DNA of 64,000 bases from Corticium candelabrum. Lineage: Eukaryota; Porifera; Homoscleromorpha; Homosclerophorida; Plakinidae. The notes beneath the pieces are model-generated. The model was not told the origin of the DNA. It worked only from the letters and a program-made list of their open reading frames with translations, and did not search any database. Position numbers and translations under genes: made by a program. The DNA is taken from NCBI RefSeq assembly GCF_963422355.1, contig NC_085103.1, positions 3,261,954 through 3,325,953 on the forward strand. Reading direction: 5' to 3'. Positions within the stretch are counted from its first letter, which is position 1. Every line of letters starts with the position of its first letter. Below are positions 25,873-37,200 of this stretch, piece by piece.

Positions 25873-28800
25873 CAGGGGCGTAACTAGCATTAAAATTTTA
25901 CCGAGGCAAGTTTTATATCAATAAGGCAATATATTTAGCCTCAAACTACTAGTAGTCTACTACATATATACTTTAATTAATTAATCAAAGTGAACATGGA
26001 GCCTCTATAACGACAATTGCCCCAATCGGCGGTGTCCTGTACAATCAAATCTTTGTAAGACATTCTCTCTGCTTACAGCCACGTCTCTATGAATATATAA
26101 AAGAGCTAAGCCACACAGTCTTTCTTGCGTCATTGTTGATCTCGACCACTCCTTCAATCTCCGGAGAGCCGAAAACGATCTTTCGCACGGCACGGAACCA
26201 ACAGGAGATGTTAGAATAAGTTTGAAAATCTCATGAATATTGGGGAAATATTGACTGTCTGCCATCTTTGCGGCATCCGTTAATGTTACTCTCCTGTCTT
26301 TCTCAGGAAGTTGAAAACATTTGGTTTTCCAAACTTCTACTTCAGGCTCGAATGTAGCTCCATTTGGTAAGTCTGGACCATAGAAGAGCTTAATTGAATT
26401 CACCTCAGATCTTGTTATACTGCTAACACTGCTAGGAAGAAGTCTATACCCAATGAGCATTGATTCAGATGTATCAGGGAAGCGATTGTTGAGCTCTGTC
26501 ACAGCGTGATCAATGAAAGGGTAGTACACGTTTCTTCTGAAGTATGCCACAGCGCTGTCCTGTTCCGCAGTCTGCATGCCAGCATTGCTTCTGTAGGTGC
26601 TTCTTATTGCGGTTCTAGGTTTATCAATTTGGGCATCCACCTCGCCTGCAACTGTTTGAACTCTTTCCCATAATTCTTTAAACTTGTCTTCACGTCGTTG
26701 CGCAGAAATCGTTGTGCGAAGCAGCTTGGCTGTTTGATAAGCCTTCAGAACGTCACAGTTTGGAGATTGCAAAGACTTCGTCAGAGGATCACAAAAGCTC
26801 AGAATGTACTGACTAACGACCAAGCAAACAATAAAACTAGAGGACTGTAAAAGTCTGAGGTAAGATGAAGCTTTCGCCCTCGAATCAGTGCCAGAGCTCT
26901 CTGCAACAATATCTTGCAGTGCAAGGTATATGGCTTTGTATTTGGCCAAGACACTGGACAGTGTTGCCAATCGAGCCGACCACCTTGTCTCACACAGTAC
27001 TGGGACTTGCCTTGATGACGATTTACGAATAAGCGTATCACTTAGTTTCGAAGTTTCCTCCTGTTCTAAGTTTTCTTCTAGTTCTTCTTCTGGTTCTTCT
27101 TCTTCCTTGTCTTCTGCTGTAATCAATTCAGCCATGTCTCCTGCTATCAAATGCCTACAAAGGATAACTTTTCTTTTTGGACTGCCTCCTAGAAACCACG
27201 TCAGTGTTCCTAACGAGTTAAACAAGTCCTGAATTAAAGGGACTTGCCTACAAGAAGATGCAATAACCAAATTCAGTCTATGTGACCGACAATGCTGGTA
27301 TATAGCCTTTGGTTGTAACCGAAGAATTCGAGCAGAGACACCGGAAACTTTTCCTGACATAACTGCAGCACCGTCGTAGCCCTGGCCACGAAGATAACGA
27401 ATATCCAAATTGCACTCTTTCATAAAATTGACAATAGCATTGAAAATAGACAGAGCATCTGCACAATCCAATTTGACGAATCCTAAGAACTCTTCTCTCA
27501 CTTGAACCTGACCGGGTACAGAGTCGTCAACAAACCTGATACAGACTGACATCTGCTCTACGTTAGCTGTATCTGTGCACTCATCCGCCATCAACGAAAA
27601 CCATTTAGCGGCATGAGCATCTTCCAGTATTTTGTCTCTCACCTCAACACCGGCTAACTCTATCAGCTCATTTTGTATTTTCGGGCTCTTGTAACAGGCG
27701 TTCTTCTTTCCGTGCTCTACATGACTTTTCAGAGTAGGATTGAACTGAGACTGCCAATGGAGGAAGTATTCAAAGTTACTGGATTCTTTTCTCAGAACTT
27801 TGTCCCAACTGTGACCCCGAAAGGGAACATTTCGCTGACCGAGAGCAATAACGACATCTATTACAGCTAGAATAATTGCTCGATTACGTTTGACTCTCTC
27901 TTCATATTCTTTAGATCTGCTGGTACAAATATCATTTTTCTTTCCTTCGACCACATTCTTGAAAGATAATGCTTTTATGCAAGCATTCTTGTGAATTTCA
28001 CTTTTCTCATGACAAAGCAGTACACCACGCTTTACTCCAACTGCGTTCTTCCAGTCACAAAAGCCAGTTGTCTTGAAAGCAGTAGCAGACAGTGACTCAT
28101 CACCAAACAGCACACAGTAGCAACAAAAGCAGGCGTCAGTACTAGGAGAATATCTCAGCCATCTGTATTGACTCTCCCACTCTGGATTGTAACGACGGCC
28201 GCCCGTGCTCTGAAATTTACAACCGGTGGGTGGACACCATTTATTTTGCAGCAGGCATATCTTGTCAACGTCGGAAACGACTCTGCCTACGTAGTAGATC
28301 GGATCATTCACTGACACTTCTTTGTCATGAGCAGTATCTACAAAGAAAGTGTTTACAAGCGCTACGGTATTACCACCTGTTTCAGTAGAATATGTATAAT
28401 ATTATATGAACCTTATTACATATTCTTAGCATCTATGACGATAACACATTGTTCGATATCGCTCAGTAATTCGCGTCTACTAGGATCACATTTAGCATTG
28501 GTACTATACCTTCTGCAGAATTCACTACAGTCTCAAACGGGGACGCAGAATGTACAGTTTCAGGCAGATCGCTTAAATCACCGGAAGATGTCCTGATGAG
28601 AAGAACAAGTCACGTACCCCAAAGGGGACCCCATACTTCTGCAGAACAACTTTCTTACCCAAGACATTGCAAAAGAGATAGTTGCTTCTTTTTCTTTCTC
28701 TTAGATGGTGGCTCCATCTTACTTGGCAGTCAGCTGTAGGTTTCTCGAGCCACGTGTCTTGCAAGTGCTTCACGTGCCAAGAACGTGCGCTAAAGTTGAG

Positions 28801-28978
28801 TATCAGAGAGTTTACGCACGCGGTTTCAAATTTGAAAAGAACACGATAGCAGATTTTGTTAGTGCAGAATGTCATATCTTCTGCTCCTAACCTACATGCA
28901 GCAAAATTTTTGCAACGCCACACCCTTTTTTTTACCGAGGCAACTGCCTCGGTTGCCTCATGCCTAGTTACGCCTCTG
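25873..28978 (-). mobile_element. hAT transposon with intact ZMYM1-like transposase
   Basis: 3106 bases. Ends CAGGGGCGTAACTAG and CTAGTTACGCCTCTG are inverted repeats, flanked by a 5-bp duplication GACGT (25868-25872, 28979-28983). The left arm of the foldback-like repeat (near 22684) gives the empty site. A 5-bp duplication differs from the usual 8 bp of hAT and matches the relic at 1581-2799. The transposase is on the minus strand. Confidence 0.85.
26005..28317 (-). CDS. hAT transposase, ZMYM1-like (TTF zinc finger, DUF4371, hAT dimerisation)
   Basis: Uninterrupted 770-aa frame. Residues about 25-120: TTF-type zinc finger with cysteines and histidines (CFCCYCVLF, LLCHEKSEIHKNAC). Residues about 150-360: DUF4371/RNase H-like core with MADECTDT (first catalytic Asp) and GQGYDGAAVMSG (second Asp), followed by HCRSHRLNLVI. 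A CETRW motif follows near residue 445. C-terminus: hAT dimerisation domain with VPCERSFSALRRLKEW and TMTQERLCGLAL. Such enzymes excise and insert the element; host-domesticated relatives also exist, but flanking inverted repeats and target duplications show this one is a transposon gene. It may still be functional. No introns. Confidence 0.88.
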   Translation of the reverse strand: MSVNDPIYYVGRVVSDVDKICLLQNKWCPPTGCKFQSTGGRRYNPEWESQYRWLRYSPSTDACFCCYCVLFGDESLSATAFKTTGFCDWKNAVGVKRGVLLCHEKSEIHKNACIKALSFKNVVEGKKNDICTSRSKEYEERVKRNRAIILAVIDVVIALGQRNVPFRGHSWDKVLRKESSNFEYFLHWQSQFNPTLKSHVEHGKKNACYKSPKIQNELIELAGVEVRDKILEDAHAAKWFSLMADECTDTANVEQMSVCIRFVDDSVPGQVQVREEFLGFVKLDCADALSIFNAIVNFMKECNLDIRYLRGQGYDGAAVMSGKVSGVSARILRLQPKAIYQHCRSHRLNLVIASSCRQVPLIQDLFNSLGTLTWFLGGSPKRKVILCRHLIAGDMAELITAEDKEEEEPEEELEENLEQEETSKLSDTLIRKSSSRQVPVLCETRWSARLATLSSVLAKYKAIYLALQDIVAESSGTDSRAKASSYLRLLQSSSFIVCLVVSQYILSFCDPLTKSLQSPNCDVLKAYQTAKLLRTTISAQRREDKFKELWERVQTVAGEVDAQIDKPRTAIRSTYRSNAGMQTAEQDSAVAYFRRNVYYPFIDHAVTELNNRFPDTSESMLIGYRLLPSSVSSITRSEVNSIKLFYGPDLPNGATFEPEVEVWKTKCFQLPEKDRRVTLTDAAKMADSQYFPNIHEIFKLILTSPVGSVPCERSFSALRRLKEWSRSTMTQERLCGLALLYIHRDVAVSRENVLQRFDCTGHRRLGQLSL

Positions 28979-29101
28979 GACGTTGTATTGTTATCGATGA
29001 AGAGGTTGAAGCGGTCGGTATCAGCACGCGGCTCGGATCCCGTTTGCAAGAAATTTTTCGGATCCCGTTTGCACGAAGGATCCAGAATAAAAGATGCACA
29101 G
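28979..29101 (-). repeat. Outer end of right arm of foldback-like repeat
   Basis: Continues the arm beyond the hAT insertion and ends in CCAGAATAAAAGATGCACAG, the inverse of the left arm start. Two further GGATCC..TTTGCA half-sites lie at 29035-29090. Confidence 0.7.
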
Positions 29102-29479
29102 GCGCGTCTTCAGTGGAAAAGGAGGAGGCGAAGAAAAGCGCGTCGGCAACGAGAGGTTCTTTTTACTACTCTCCTAGTGTTGCTGTGCAGAATGTACAAC
29201 CAGATGTTGCTTGTAAAGATCATGTCCCTAGTGAGAGGACGAAACCCTCCAAACCTTGCAGACATTGACAGGACAACAATGACAAGATATACGTAATTAG
29301 TATCTAGATTAGTTAGTGGGTCATTTCTGTGCTGTGCGAACACTGCGCAGTGTTAACCTACTACATGTTCCCTAGGGCAGTGTTTACTCAGCTTGCTTAA
29401 ATAGGTTAGCCTAAGGTCAGTGTGAAAGCACCCAAAGTCATTTTCGAAAGTCTTTTCTACTGAACAGAACAACACCTGT

Positions 29480-29612
29480 TTGCCTGTCTTTGTCCGTCTG
29501 TCCGTCTGTCTGTCTGTCTGTTCGTTCTTCTGTCTGTCTGTCTGTCTGTCTGTCTGCCTGTCTGTCTGTCTGTCTGTCTGTTTGTCTCTCTGTCTGTCTC
29601 TTGTCTCTCTAC
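29480..29612. repeat. (GTCT)n microsatellite
   Basis: Imperfect GTCT/GTCC repeats. Gives artefactual serine/cysteine-rich and TDRQ-rich frames. The surrounding 29102-29960 holds no gene I can support. Confidence 0.93.
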
Positions 29613-29747
29613 GTGTTGTTGTGATTGTCTGTTTGTTTTTATGCTGTCTTTTGGTTTGTCCTTCACTCTCTGTGTATGCATATTTTTGGTTTTCCGAATC
29701 ACTAGTAAAACGGTAGAAAACTGATACAATATGGTTATGAATATAAT

Positions 29748-29830
29748 ATAAATATAATACCATAAAATATAATACCATAAAATATAATACCAGAAAATAT
29801 AATACCATAAAATATAATACCATATAATAA
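29748..29830. repeat. Short tandem repeat, AATACCATAAAATAT units
   Basis: About five 15-base units with one variant. Confidence 0.85.
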
Positions 29831-29964
29831 AATAGATGAATTATGAATCTTGCCTATGTGCATCAATTTAATTAAGTATAATCAGAGATGCATGTGAGTT
29901 TCAATTCTACACTTAGTGTACTATTCTGTATTTATGTGTATATCTTGATGTTGGGTTTTTGCAG

Positions 29965-30776
29965 ATGCCATTTTGTCATCCATGGTGGAGTAGACGGATA
30001 TAGTCGAATACCCGTGTTTTGTAAATGCTCTACTAACAACCGTGCGACAACAGTGTTGGAGTCATTTCTAGAAGGTGTTCGACAGTTTGGGTTGCCATCA
30101 AGGGTAAGGTCAGACAAAGGAATGGAAAATGTAGAAATATCAAGGTTTATGTTAGAACACAGAGGACCAGGACGAGGCAGTATGATAACAGGGCGGAGCG
30201 TGCATAACCAACGGATTGAGCGTTTCTGGAGAGACCTTTTCCAAGGATGTACCTTTCTTTTCTACTTTCTGTTCCGGAACTTAGAAGAGTGCTTTCTCCT
30301 TGATGTAACAAATGGCAAAGATTTATTTTGCTTACAGTACGTGTACCTGCTCAGAATAAACCACGCTATTAAACAATTTTGTGACGGCTACAAAAATCAT
30401 CGACTTCGGACTGCTAGAAACAGTACACCTATTCAGCTATGGATAACAGGAATGCTGCAGGGGGCAGAACTTCGAAATATGGAAGACCTGGACATTGTTA
30501 GTGATGCTATTGTCCTTCCTAGTGATTACTAATTATGCGATTATTATTTCTCTTTGAGGGTGCAATTGACGGTTATGGCATTGATGGCCATGGACCCATT
30601 CCATTGAATGGTCTGGATGATTCTGATGTTGTTCAAGTACCACAGATAGAAGACGCCCTCTCTCCTTTGCAATTGCAGGATCTGGTCATGCTGATAGACC
30701 CAATGGCTGATTCTAACTGTCAGGGAGTAGATATTTACGTTAGAGCCCGTGAATTTGTCTATGCTGCAAATGCATG
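29965..30776 (+). CDS. Transposon-type integrase core protein (partial, possibly frameshifted)
   Basis: The segment after a plausible acceptor (TTTTTGCAG at 29956-29964) encodes an integrase-fold core: IHGGVDGYSR (first Asp), RSDKGMENV (second Asp), and HNQRIERFWRDLF (Glu 35 positions after the second Asp). It then reads PIQLWITGM and ends at 30532. The typical C-terminus of this family (YGIDG, then DPMADSNCQGVDIYVRAREFV) follows in another frame at 30556-30776. The change of frame is a frameshift or a very short intron; GT at 30520 and AG at 30554 exist but do not join in frame. Proteins of this type are widespread in invertebrates and fish. The N-terminal part was not found. Confidence 0.65.
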
Positions 30777-30780
30777 AATA

Positions 30781-32326
30781 TATAAGTCATGTGTAACATG
30801 GAGTTGTCAGTCAGTGGATGGTCTGGTCATTTAATTTTCTACATTTCAATTTTTATGTTTTAATTTTTTAATTTTTATTTATTTTTATTTAATTTTCTAA
30901 TGTTTTTAATTTTAATTTTTTAATTTTTCAATATTTAATTTTTATTTGCATTCTTATTTAAAATTTGGCATATCTTAAATTTTAACTTTTAATTTTTAAT
31001 TTTTTTATTCTCCTTTTATTATTTATAGAATGGTTTTTATCTGATGACGTTTGATTCTTGTGATCTTTAGATTTATTTTTAAAGTTTGATTTCTAGGCAC
31101 TTATGTGCTCAAAACTAGAAACTTGAACGCGCAGTTCGCTTATGCTGTTTCTAGAAATGAAATGACTGAAGACACTAGACACAACGGGGGTTCCAGCGGG
31201 GCTTCCATTCGAACGCGTGTCCCAGGAGATCACATTTCCAACACACAAGCAGGTGTTTGTTTTTACTTTTCGTCACGTGCCAAACCACGCTGGCAGCTTC
31301 TGGCCGCGGACAACTCCGCTCACTCGTCGGACACGGAACTACTAATCGTGTTTCTATCCAAGGTGCTGGTGCCTCCTTGTGCACGCAGCTTGACTGCAGA
31401 TGTGAACGTACGCCCCGATAATGACAGCCCAGGGATCGCCGAGTGACACGGTAGAAATCGATCTACAAACATTGTCCAGCACTATTGACTCTCGTAGCTA
31501 TACGTAGCATTGACATAGTAGTCTACTTAGTGACTAGTTGTAGCTGACTAGCTATGACCATGTTCTTTCAGTTGTAGCCGCACACTGTTCTACGTTAGCT
31601 ACTAGTATTTGAGTTAGTTAATTGAGTTGAGTTGAGCAAATAGAGTTCAGTTGAGTTGACTTCAAATTGAGTTCAGAAGGCGTTGTAGAAAACGATGGTC
31701 GTGCATGTCGGTTTACTTGGTGAGTCGTGCAACGTCATGCAAATGACGAAATGTGACCTGTTTTGACTACCACGCCCATCCTTCTATACGGTATGTACCG
31801 GTACCGTACCACATTTATGTAAGTGTGCCCGTGAAAGCGCGCAGTCTACTACATAATTGTATTAGGTTGACGATTTCTATGTTTTAATTGTGTCTTGAAT
31901 ATTCCTGGACAACAAAAGAGTCTGTACACTTCGTCACCACAGTTGCCAACTCGGCGATCCGCTAGAGCGGAGCCTATCTAAATACATCTAAATTCGTTGC
32001 ATTTCCCCTCTAGCCGGTTCGTCTACGGTAAAGGTAGCGTGTTGTGTACAATACACGTACCTACACAGCTAGGGACCGCGATATTCACTGGCAAAACGTT
32101 GTGTGTCAGAGCCAAGAGCAGCCAACTTGATTTGGCACGTGAAGGAAAGTAAAACAAAATAAATCTAGAGATCACAAGAATCAACTATCAAGATGAAAAA
32201 CCATTTTACAAAAATAAAATATAAAATTGAAAATTAAAAAATGAAACATAGAATTGAAATGTAGAAATTAAATGGCCGGACCATCCACTGACCGTTGTCG
32301 CTGCTTATAGTTGTATTATAGAGTTA
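30781..32326. repeat. Imperfect inverted repeat behind the integrase gene
   Basis: 30781-31075 (TATAAG..GTCAGTGGATGGTC..CATTTAATTTT..ACATTTCAATT) recurs inverted at about 32160-32326. Arms are A+T-rich and diverged. The 1.1 kb between holds no recognisable gene. It may be the end of an integrase-bearing element or a non-autonomous relative. Confidence 0.55.
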
Positions 32327-33486
32327 ATTCATTAGAAATATAGCTAATTTGCCTACAATGTGGCATTTTGTTGCAATTTTGTTTCTCCATAGTAAATGTA
32401 AATTGAGAGTTCAGTTTATATAAAAACATCTGATATGCGGCATAATGACACCACGCGGATAGTTCACTTTTATTAGTCAATTACCAATTGCATGGAAGAC
32501 GAAAATTATTGCACAGTATGTATAGTCTGGCCACATTCATCCACGCTCATATTTCATTGCATTGAAAAAGAAAACTGATCAAAGATTGAGTGTGCTGTTT
32601 GAGTCTACAAATAACTTTAAATTGTACCCATCAGTCAAATTTTTCTAACCTATAGAATATTAAAATTGCAAGCAGCTAATTTTAATTTAATATTTATTAA
32701 TGCAAGCGTATAGTGAAAATATAAGAGACAAACCCCACCCTGTTGTATACTGCATGTGGCTAGAAAGAGACTTATTCTGTAATTAATGATTTACATGGAG
32801 AAAGCCAGGAGTCACTCTGTAATTAAGTTTCTCTTGTCTTCTTTCTTTCTTCATCTGTTAGTTGCAGACAACAAGTGTCGAAAAAAGACTCTCTAATAAA
32901 GAAAAAATGACACTTTTCAAAGACTTGATAATGATTAATTAACTGCAAACCCAAAATTACTAGAGGTGATAGAGGGCATTATGAAAAACCACCATCTATA
33001 CGCACATAAGAAAAAGACGACGTAAGTGCATGCGTGCACGCTGACTATATACGCAAATCCGTGATTTTGTGTCAGAGATGTTTTAATTAATGTGGAAGGA
33101 GGACTGTGGTAAAGTCAGTCTACTAAGTGTTCTACACGTGTAAGGGGATTTCCCGAGAGGCAATCATACGAAGTCCCTATACCTAAAAATTTTAGACGTG
33201 TTTAGGTATCGACAACCCAATCAATTGTAGAAATAGAGTGAGTTGCAGCGAGTGTTTAGCGCATACAAGATCTAAACGACATGTTGTAACTCTACCAAAG
33301 ACTTTCGACACTGCATGCGTTGTCTAGATTTAAAAACGTACGCGGGAGCGTAGGCACTTCAATTGGTTTTGTGGAGCTCAAAAATTCAGCCTTGATAAGA
33401 ACACGAGTAAACAACCTTCAAAAACTAGATTCTCTGCAGCAGATAAAATATAATTCGGAATCTCCAGTCTCCCATACAGTAGCTGC
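32327..33486. other. Interval without recognisable gene
   Basis: A+T-rich; only short frames on both strands; no repeat or RNA gene recognised. Confidence 0.5.
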
Positions 33487-33519
33487 ATGAGGTACCTCAT
33501 ATCGATGCATGCAGTCTCA

Positions 33520-33848
33520 TATTGCAATCTCAAATTACAATCTCATATTACAGTCTCATCGCCTCATCTCATTGTCTCATCGCCTCATCTCATTGTCTCA
33601 TCGCATGATCTCATTGTCTCATCGCATGATCTCATTGTCTCATCTCATGATCTCATCGCCTCATCTCATTGTCTCATCGCCTCATCTTATTGTCTCACCG
33701 CATGATCTCATTGTCTCATCTCATGATCTCATCGCCTCATCTCATTGTCTCATCGCCTCATCTCATTGTCTCATCGCATGATCTCATTGTCTCATCTCAT
33801 GATCTCATCGCCTCATCTCATTGTCTCATCGCCTCATCTCATTGTCTA
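33520..33848. repeat. Minisatellite of TCTCAT-type units
   Basis: Higher-order repeat built from TCTCATTG, TCTCATCGCC and TCTCATGA blocks. Gives artefactual SSHL/VSSP-rich frames. Confidence 0.95.
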
Positions 33849-33889
33849 ATTTTGACACAAATGGCACGCCATACCGTAGGAGCTGGGTC

Positions 33890-34239
33890 ATGTCGCAGCT
33901 GTTTGGCAAAGACGAGTGACCGTAACTGGAAATGACCGAGATTAGATCGGAGACTCCATTGTCTCCCACGCCATAACCACAACCATACCACACACCGTTC
34001 CAATTTCAAACATGCACTTTGAAACACCATATTTGGAGACATTTGCTTAACTAATGACGTATACAGATTTAAATGAATTGAAACAGTCGAGGCTATGTTC
34101 ACCATATATGAACAAATTCAAGATAGTGACGTCATTCACAATTACACATTATAGGAGGTCACCCGTCTTACAACCGTCAGTTGTCATTCAGCACCAGACC
34201 AAGACAGACGATCGCAGTACGACAGATTCGAACAAAACG
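33890..34239 (+). promoter_or_regulatory. 5' flank / putative promoter of TNF gene copy C
   Basis: Conserved with the flanks of B and D. TGACGTCA at 34127-34134, 113 bases before the ATG. Confidence 0.5.
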
Positions 34240-37200
34240 ATGTCTGTAATTCCAGCTTACGTGTTGATAATGGCCACCTGTTTGTTGCTCTCCATCTCCT
34301 CGAGCACAGCCAACGTCGGTAGCACGGCATGCCCGCAACCTGAGAAAGGAGAAATGGTATAATCACTGCATCGTATTCTAGGATTTCATTAGTGCTATTG
34401 ACTTTATTCTAGGGTCCTCCCGGCCACTCTGGGAAACCTGGAGTGAGGGTAAGTGTGAGTATTATTGATAGGTAATAGACAGATCTGATGGCATGAAGTT
34501 TAGTAACATATAATTTTTATTATATTTTTGCACAATAAGTTCCTACCTTTGAGTGCAACACAGCACTCATTGGCAGCTGTATGCATGCACGTCGTGCGAC
34601 AAACGGAGTGTCTTGTACATGCAACAAATAGGGGAGGAACCTGCGACGCGAGCCTAAGAAGTATGTACAAGGTACCACTTGTCAGTAAGATAGAGCGCTC
34701 CATATTCCCGAAGTAGCTGCTCGATGTCATATGTTCGACATCTTCCACTTTAGATGTATTTCTCCTCAAGTGATCTCGCACAGGTCGACTTTCTGACTAA
34801 ACTCATTAGGTCATGCTGCGCGTGATCTACTCCGCTCCCACACGTTTCTATCACGCTACACGCTTGCTATTCTGACACACCAGTTCTGAGGCAATGATAA
34901 ACTCTTGCCACATTCTTTATCTTCAAGCAATTTGTTAACTGGTAGTCGTCTCTTGTTTTTAGAAGAAAGCGCAATTAAATGTTATGGGATAAAAATAGAA
35001 TAGAAGCTAGATCAGACACGCCTATATTTCCGGTCAAATTTGTAAAATACAAGTTACGCGTGGAATGGTTCGTTCAATACAATATTATTGTAACACGTGT
35101 GTAATAAGAGGCGGCAAGAATATAGCACAATGTGTCCCATAGGAGTTTGCCGTGTCGTGAGAAGCCACAGTTTGACTTTTGTGTTACCATAGAGGGGAAT
35201 GTGGGTGGGGCTAACTGAATGACTAGGTAGGATCGCTTTATATACGCCTGTTGTGTAGAGTCGAGTTAGTGTGATTTTAGAAGTTTTTGGTGAGTAAACA
35301 CGTAAGGTGTGTGAGTGTGTCATCGACCAAGATCGTCGTCCGAACGTCTGCCCACGTAGCACGGCACGCATTTACCTATTCGTCTATCCTTGAGAAGACC
35401 GTTACACTGGGGGCTCAAGCGAGAAGGAAAAGCGAAAGTAACGTGTGCCAAAAACGTTTCGAGAAGTGGGACGAGGGTCACAAGTAGAAGAATGTTGAAG
35501 GTGAGTGGGTAAAGTCATGTACATAGAATGGAGCGATTAATTGAAATGGGAGAGAGAATGGGCCTGAGTGGCAAAGCGCTGCAAGAATTCGTGACAGAGC
35601 AGCAATCAACTGAGAGAGAAGAGCGACAGCAGGCGCGGATTCAGGAATTTTGAAAAGAGGGTGTTGCAAATTTGGATAGACCACGCCTACTTCAGTCAAC
35701 GCATTTGTATTGTTAGTGGTGCAAATGGCCCAGGCTTCTTACAGTTTAGCTAAAGTAAATGGCAACAACTATGGCAACATATCTCTAGCAATGTGTCGTA
35801 TTATGAACTCCCTAAATCATCAAAACTGTCTAACAGAATCTAACTGCATCATGCACAGACTACTGCTAAATAAATGTTAAGTAAACTACGGTGCAACTAT
35901 GTTTCTTTCAAACAAAGACTGTATGAACAATCTCCGTTGATGTTTTTGTACAAAATTCGTCTGCTGGTACCCGGTCTTTGTAATGCATGGCGATAACTGA
36001 TGGGTGTGTAAGACGCTCCTCTGCCATGGTGGAGCTTGCCTAGGTCTTCAGTCTCCTCAGTAGAAAAAATGACCTCTCTGCTTCTGCACTTATGATAGGC
36101 AGTGTACATGATATCATTAGCAGACGATGAACATTCGAATACAACCGAGAGTCACAGGCTCCCAAGGCCAGGAGAAGGTTTATTAATTGTTGGGTGTGGC
36201 CTTCTTGCACTCTTGCTCTCTTTTCCTTGCTCCTTGCATTTCTTGGTATTTGCTTTGCCGTACTGACTTCCACCTTCACACTTCACCTCCTAGAGACTTC
36301 GGGAATGAAAGATCGGCTTTCCATTGGGTCACCGTCGGAACGAACCAGAATGGTAAGCACTAGACACAACAACACTCGGACATTATCTTGCTCACCATTA
36401 GATCGTTCGCGCATCTGAAGAAGCAGGAAGTCTAGGAGGGCCGGGTATCGCAACGGATCGTTTGTAGTGCTCAATCGGACAAATACTACTAGTAGGTGTA
36501 TTGCTTCGGTTTCGCTGTAAGTTCGTTTTTCTTGAACAGATTCAATGGATCCAATCCTGTCTGCAATTCGCAGAGTGTTTTGATACCACATGTCAAAGAG
36601 GTTGTTTAGATTCTGCCTTGTTGCCTTCATTCTTTCAGTTACGCACTGAGTGAACAATTTCCTACGCAACAAAGATATCGCGGTTACGAATCTGGAGTTT
36701 CGCTGCCAGATGTCTCACTTCGTCAAGAATCTGCTTAGTTATTTTTTAATTATATACTGGAAATGAGCACAATGCGGCTTCAAGGCCTTGTGCTTTAACT
36801 CCGAGGCCAACTAAAGGGGGTTGCACCTACCCTAGATCCGCCACTGGACACAAAGAAATAGACTTGAAGAACTTACAGTTAGAAGTTGATGCGAGAGAAG
36901 CGAATCGTAACCATGAGTTGGAGATTAGAAAAATAGAAAGAAAATCCTCCACAGAAGTGGAGATAACCACAGAGCCAGAAGTTGGTAGCAGTAAGCGACC
37001 AGGCAAGTTTCCTAAATTACCGCCTTTTTAGGAAAGTAGTGGTGAAATAGATAGATGCTAGAGAGGTTTGCAAAGATCAATGGTTGGCCCGACATCGAAT
37101 GGGCAACAGCTTTAAGTGCGTTACTCACTGGTACGGCTTTAGATGTGTATTCAAGAATGTCGGACGGCGCTGCTTTCAACTTCGTTTTACTGATGTAAAC

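Noticed and set aside
28573..29049. 158-aa minus-strand frame
   Set aside because: Runs through the hAT terminal inverted repeat into the foldback arm; no domain recognised.
33487..33935. SSHLIVSS-type repeated protein
   Set aside because: Translation of the TCTCAT minisatellite, which includes region-wide repeats in all frames.
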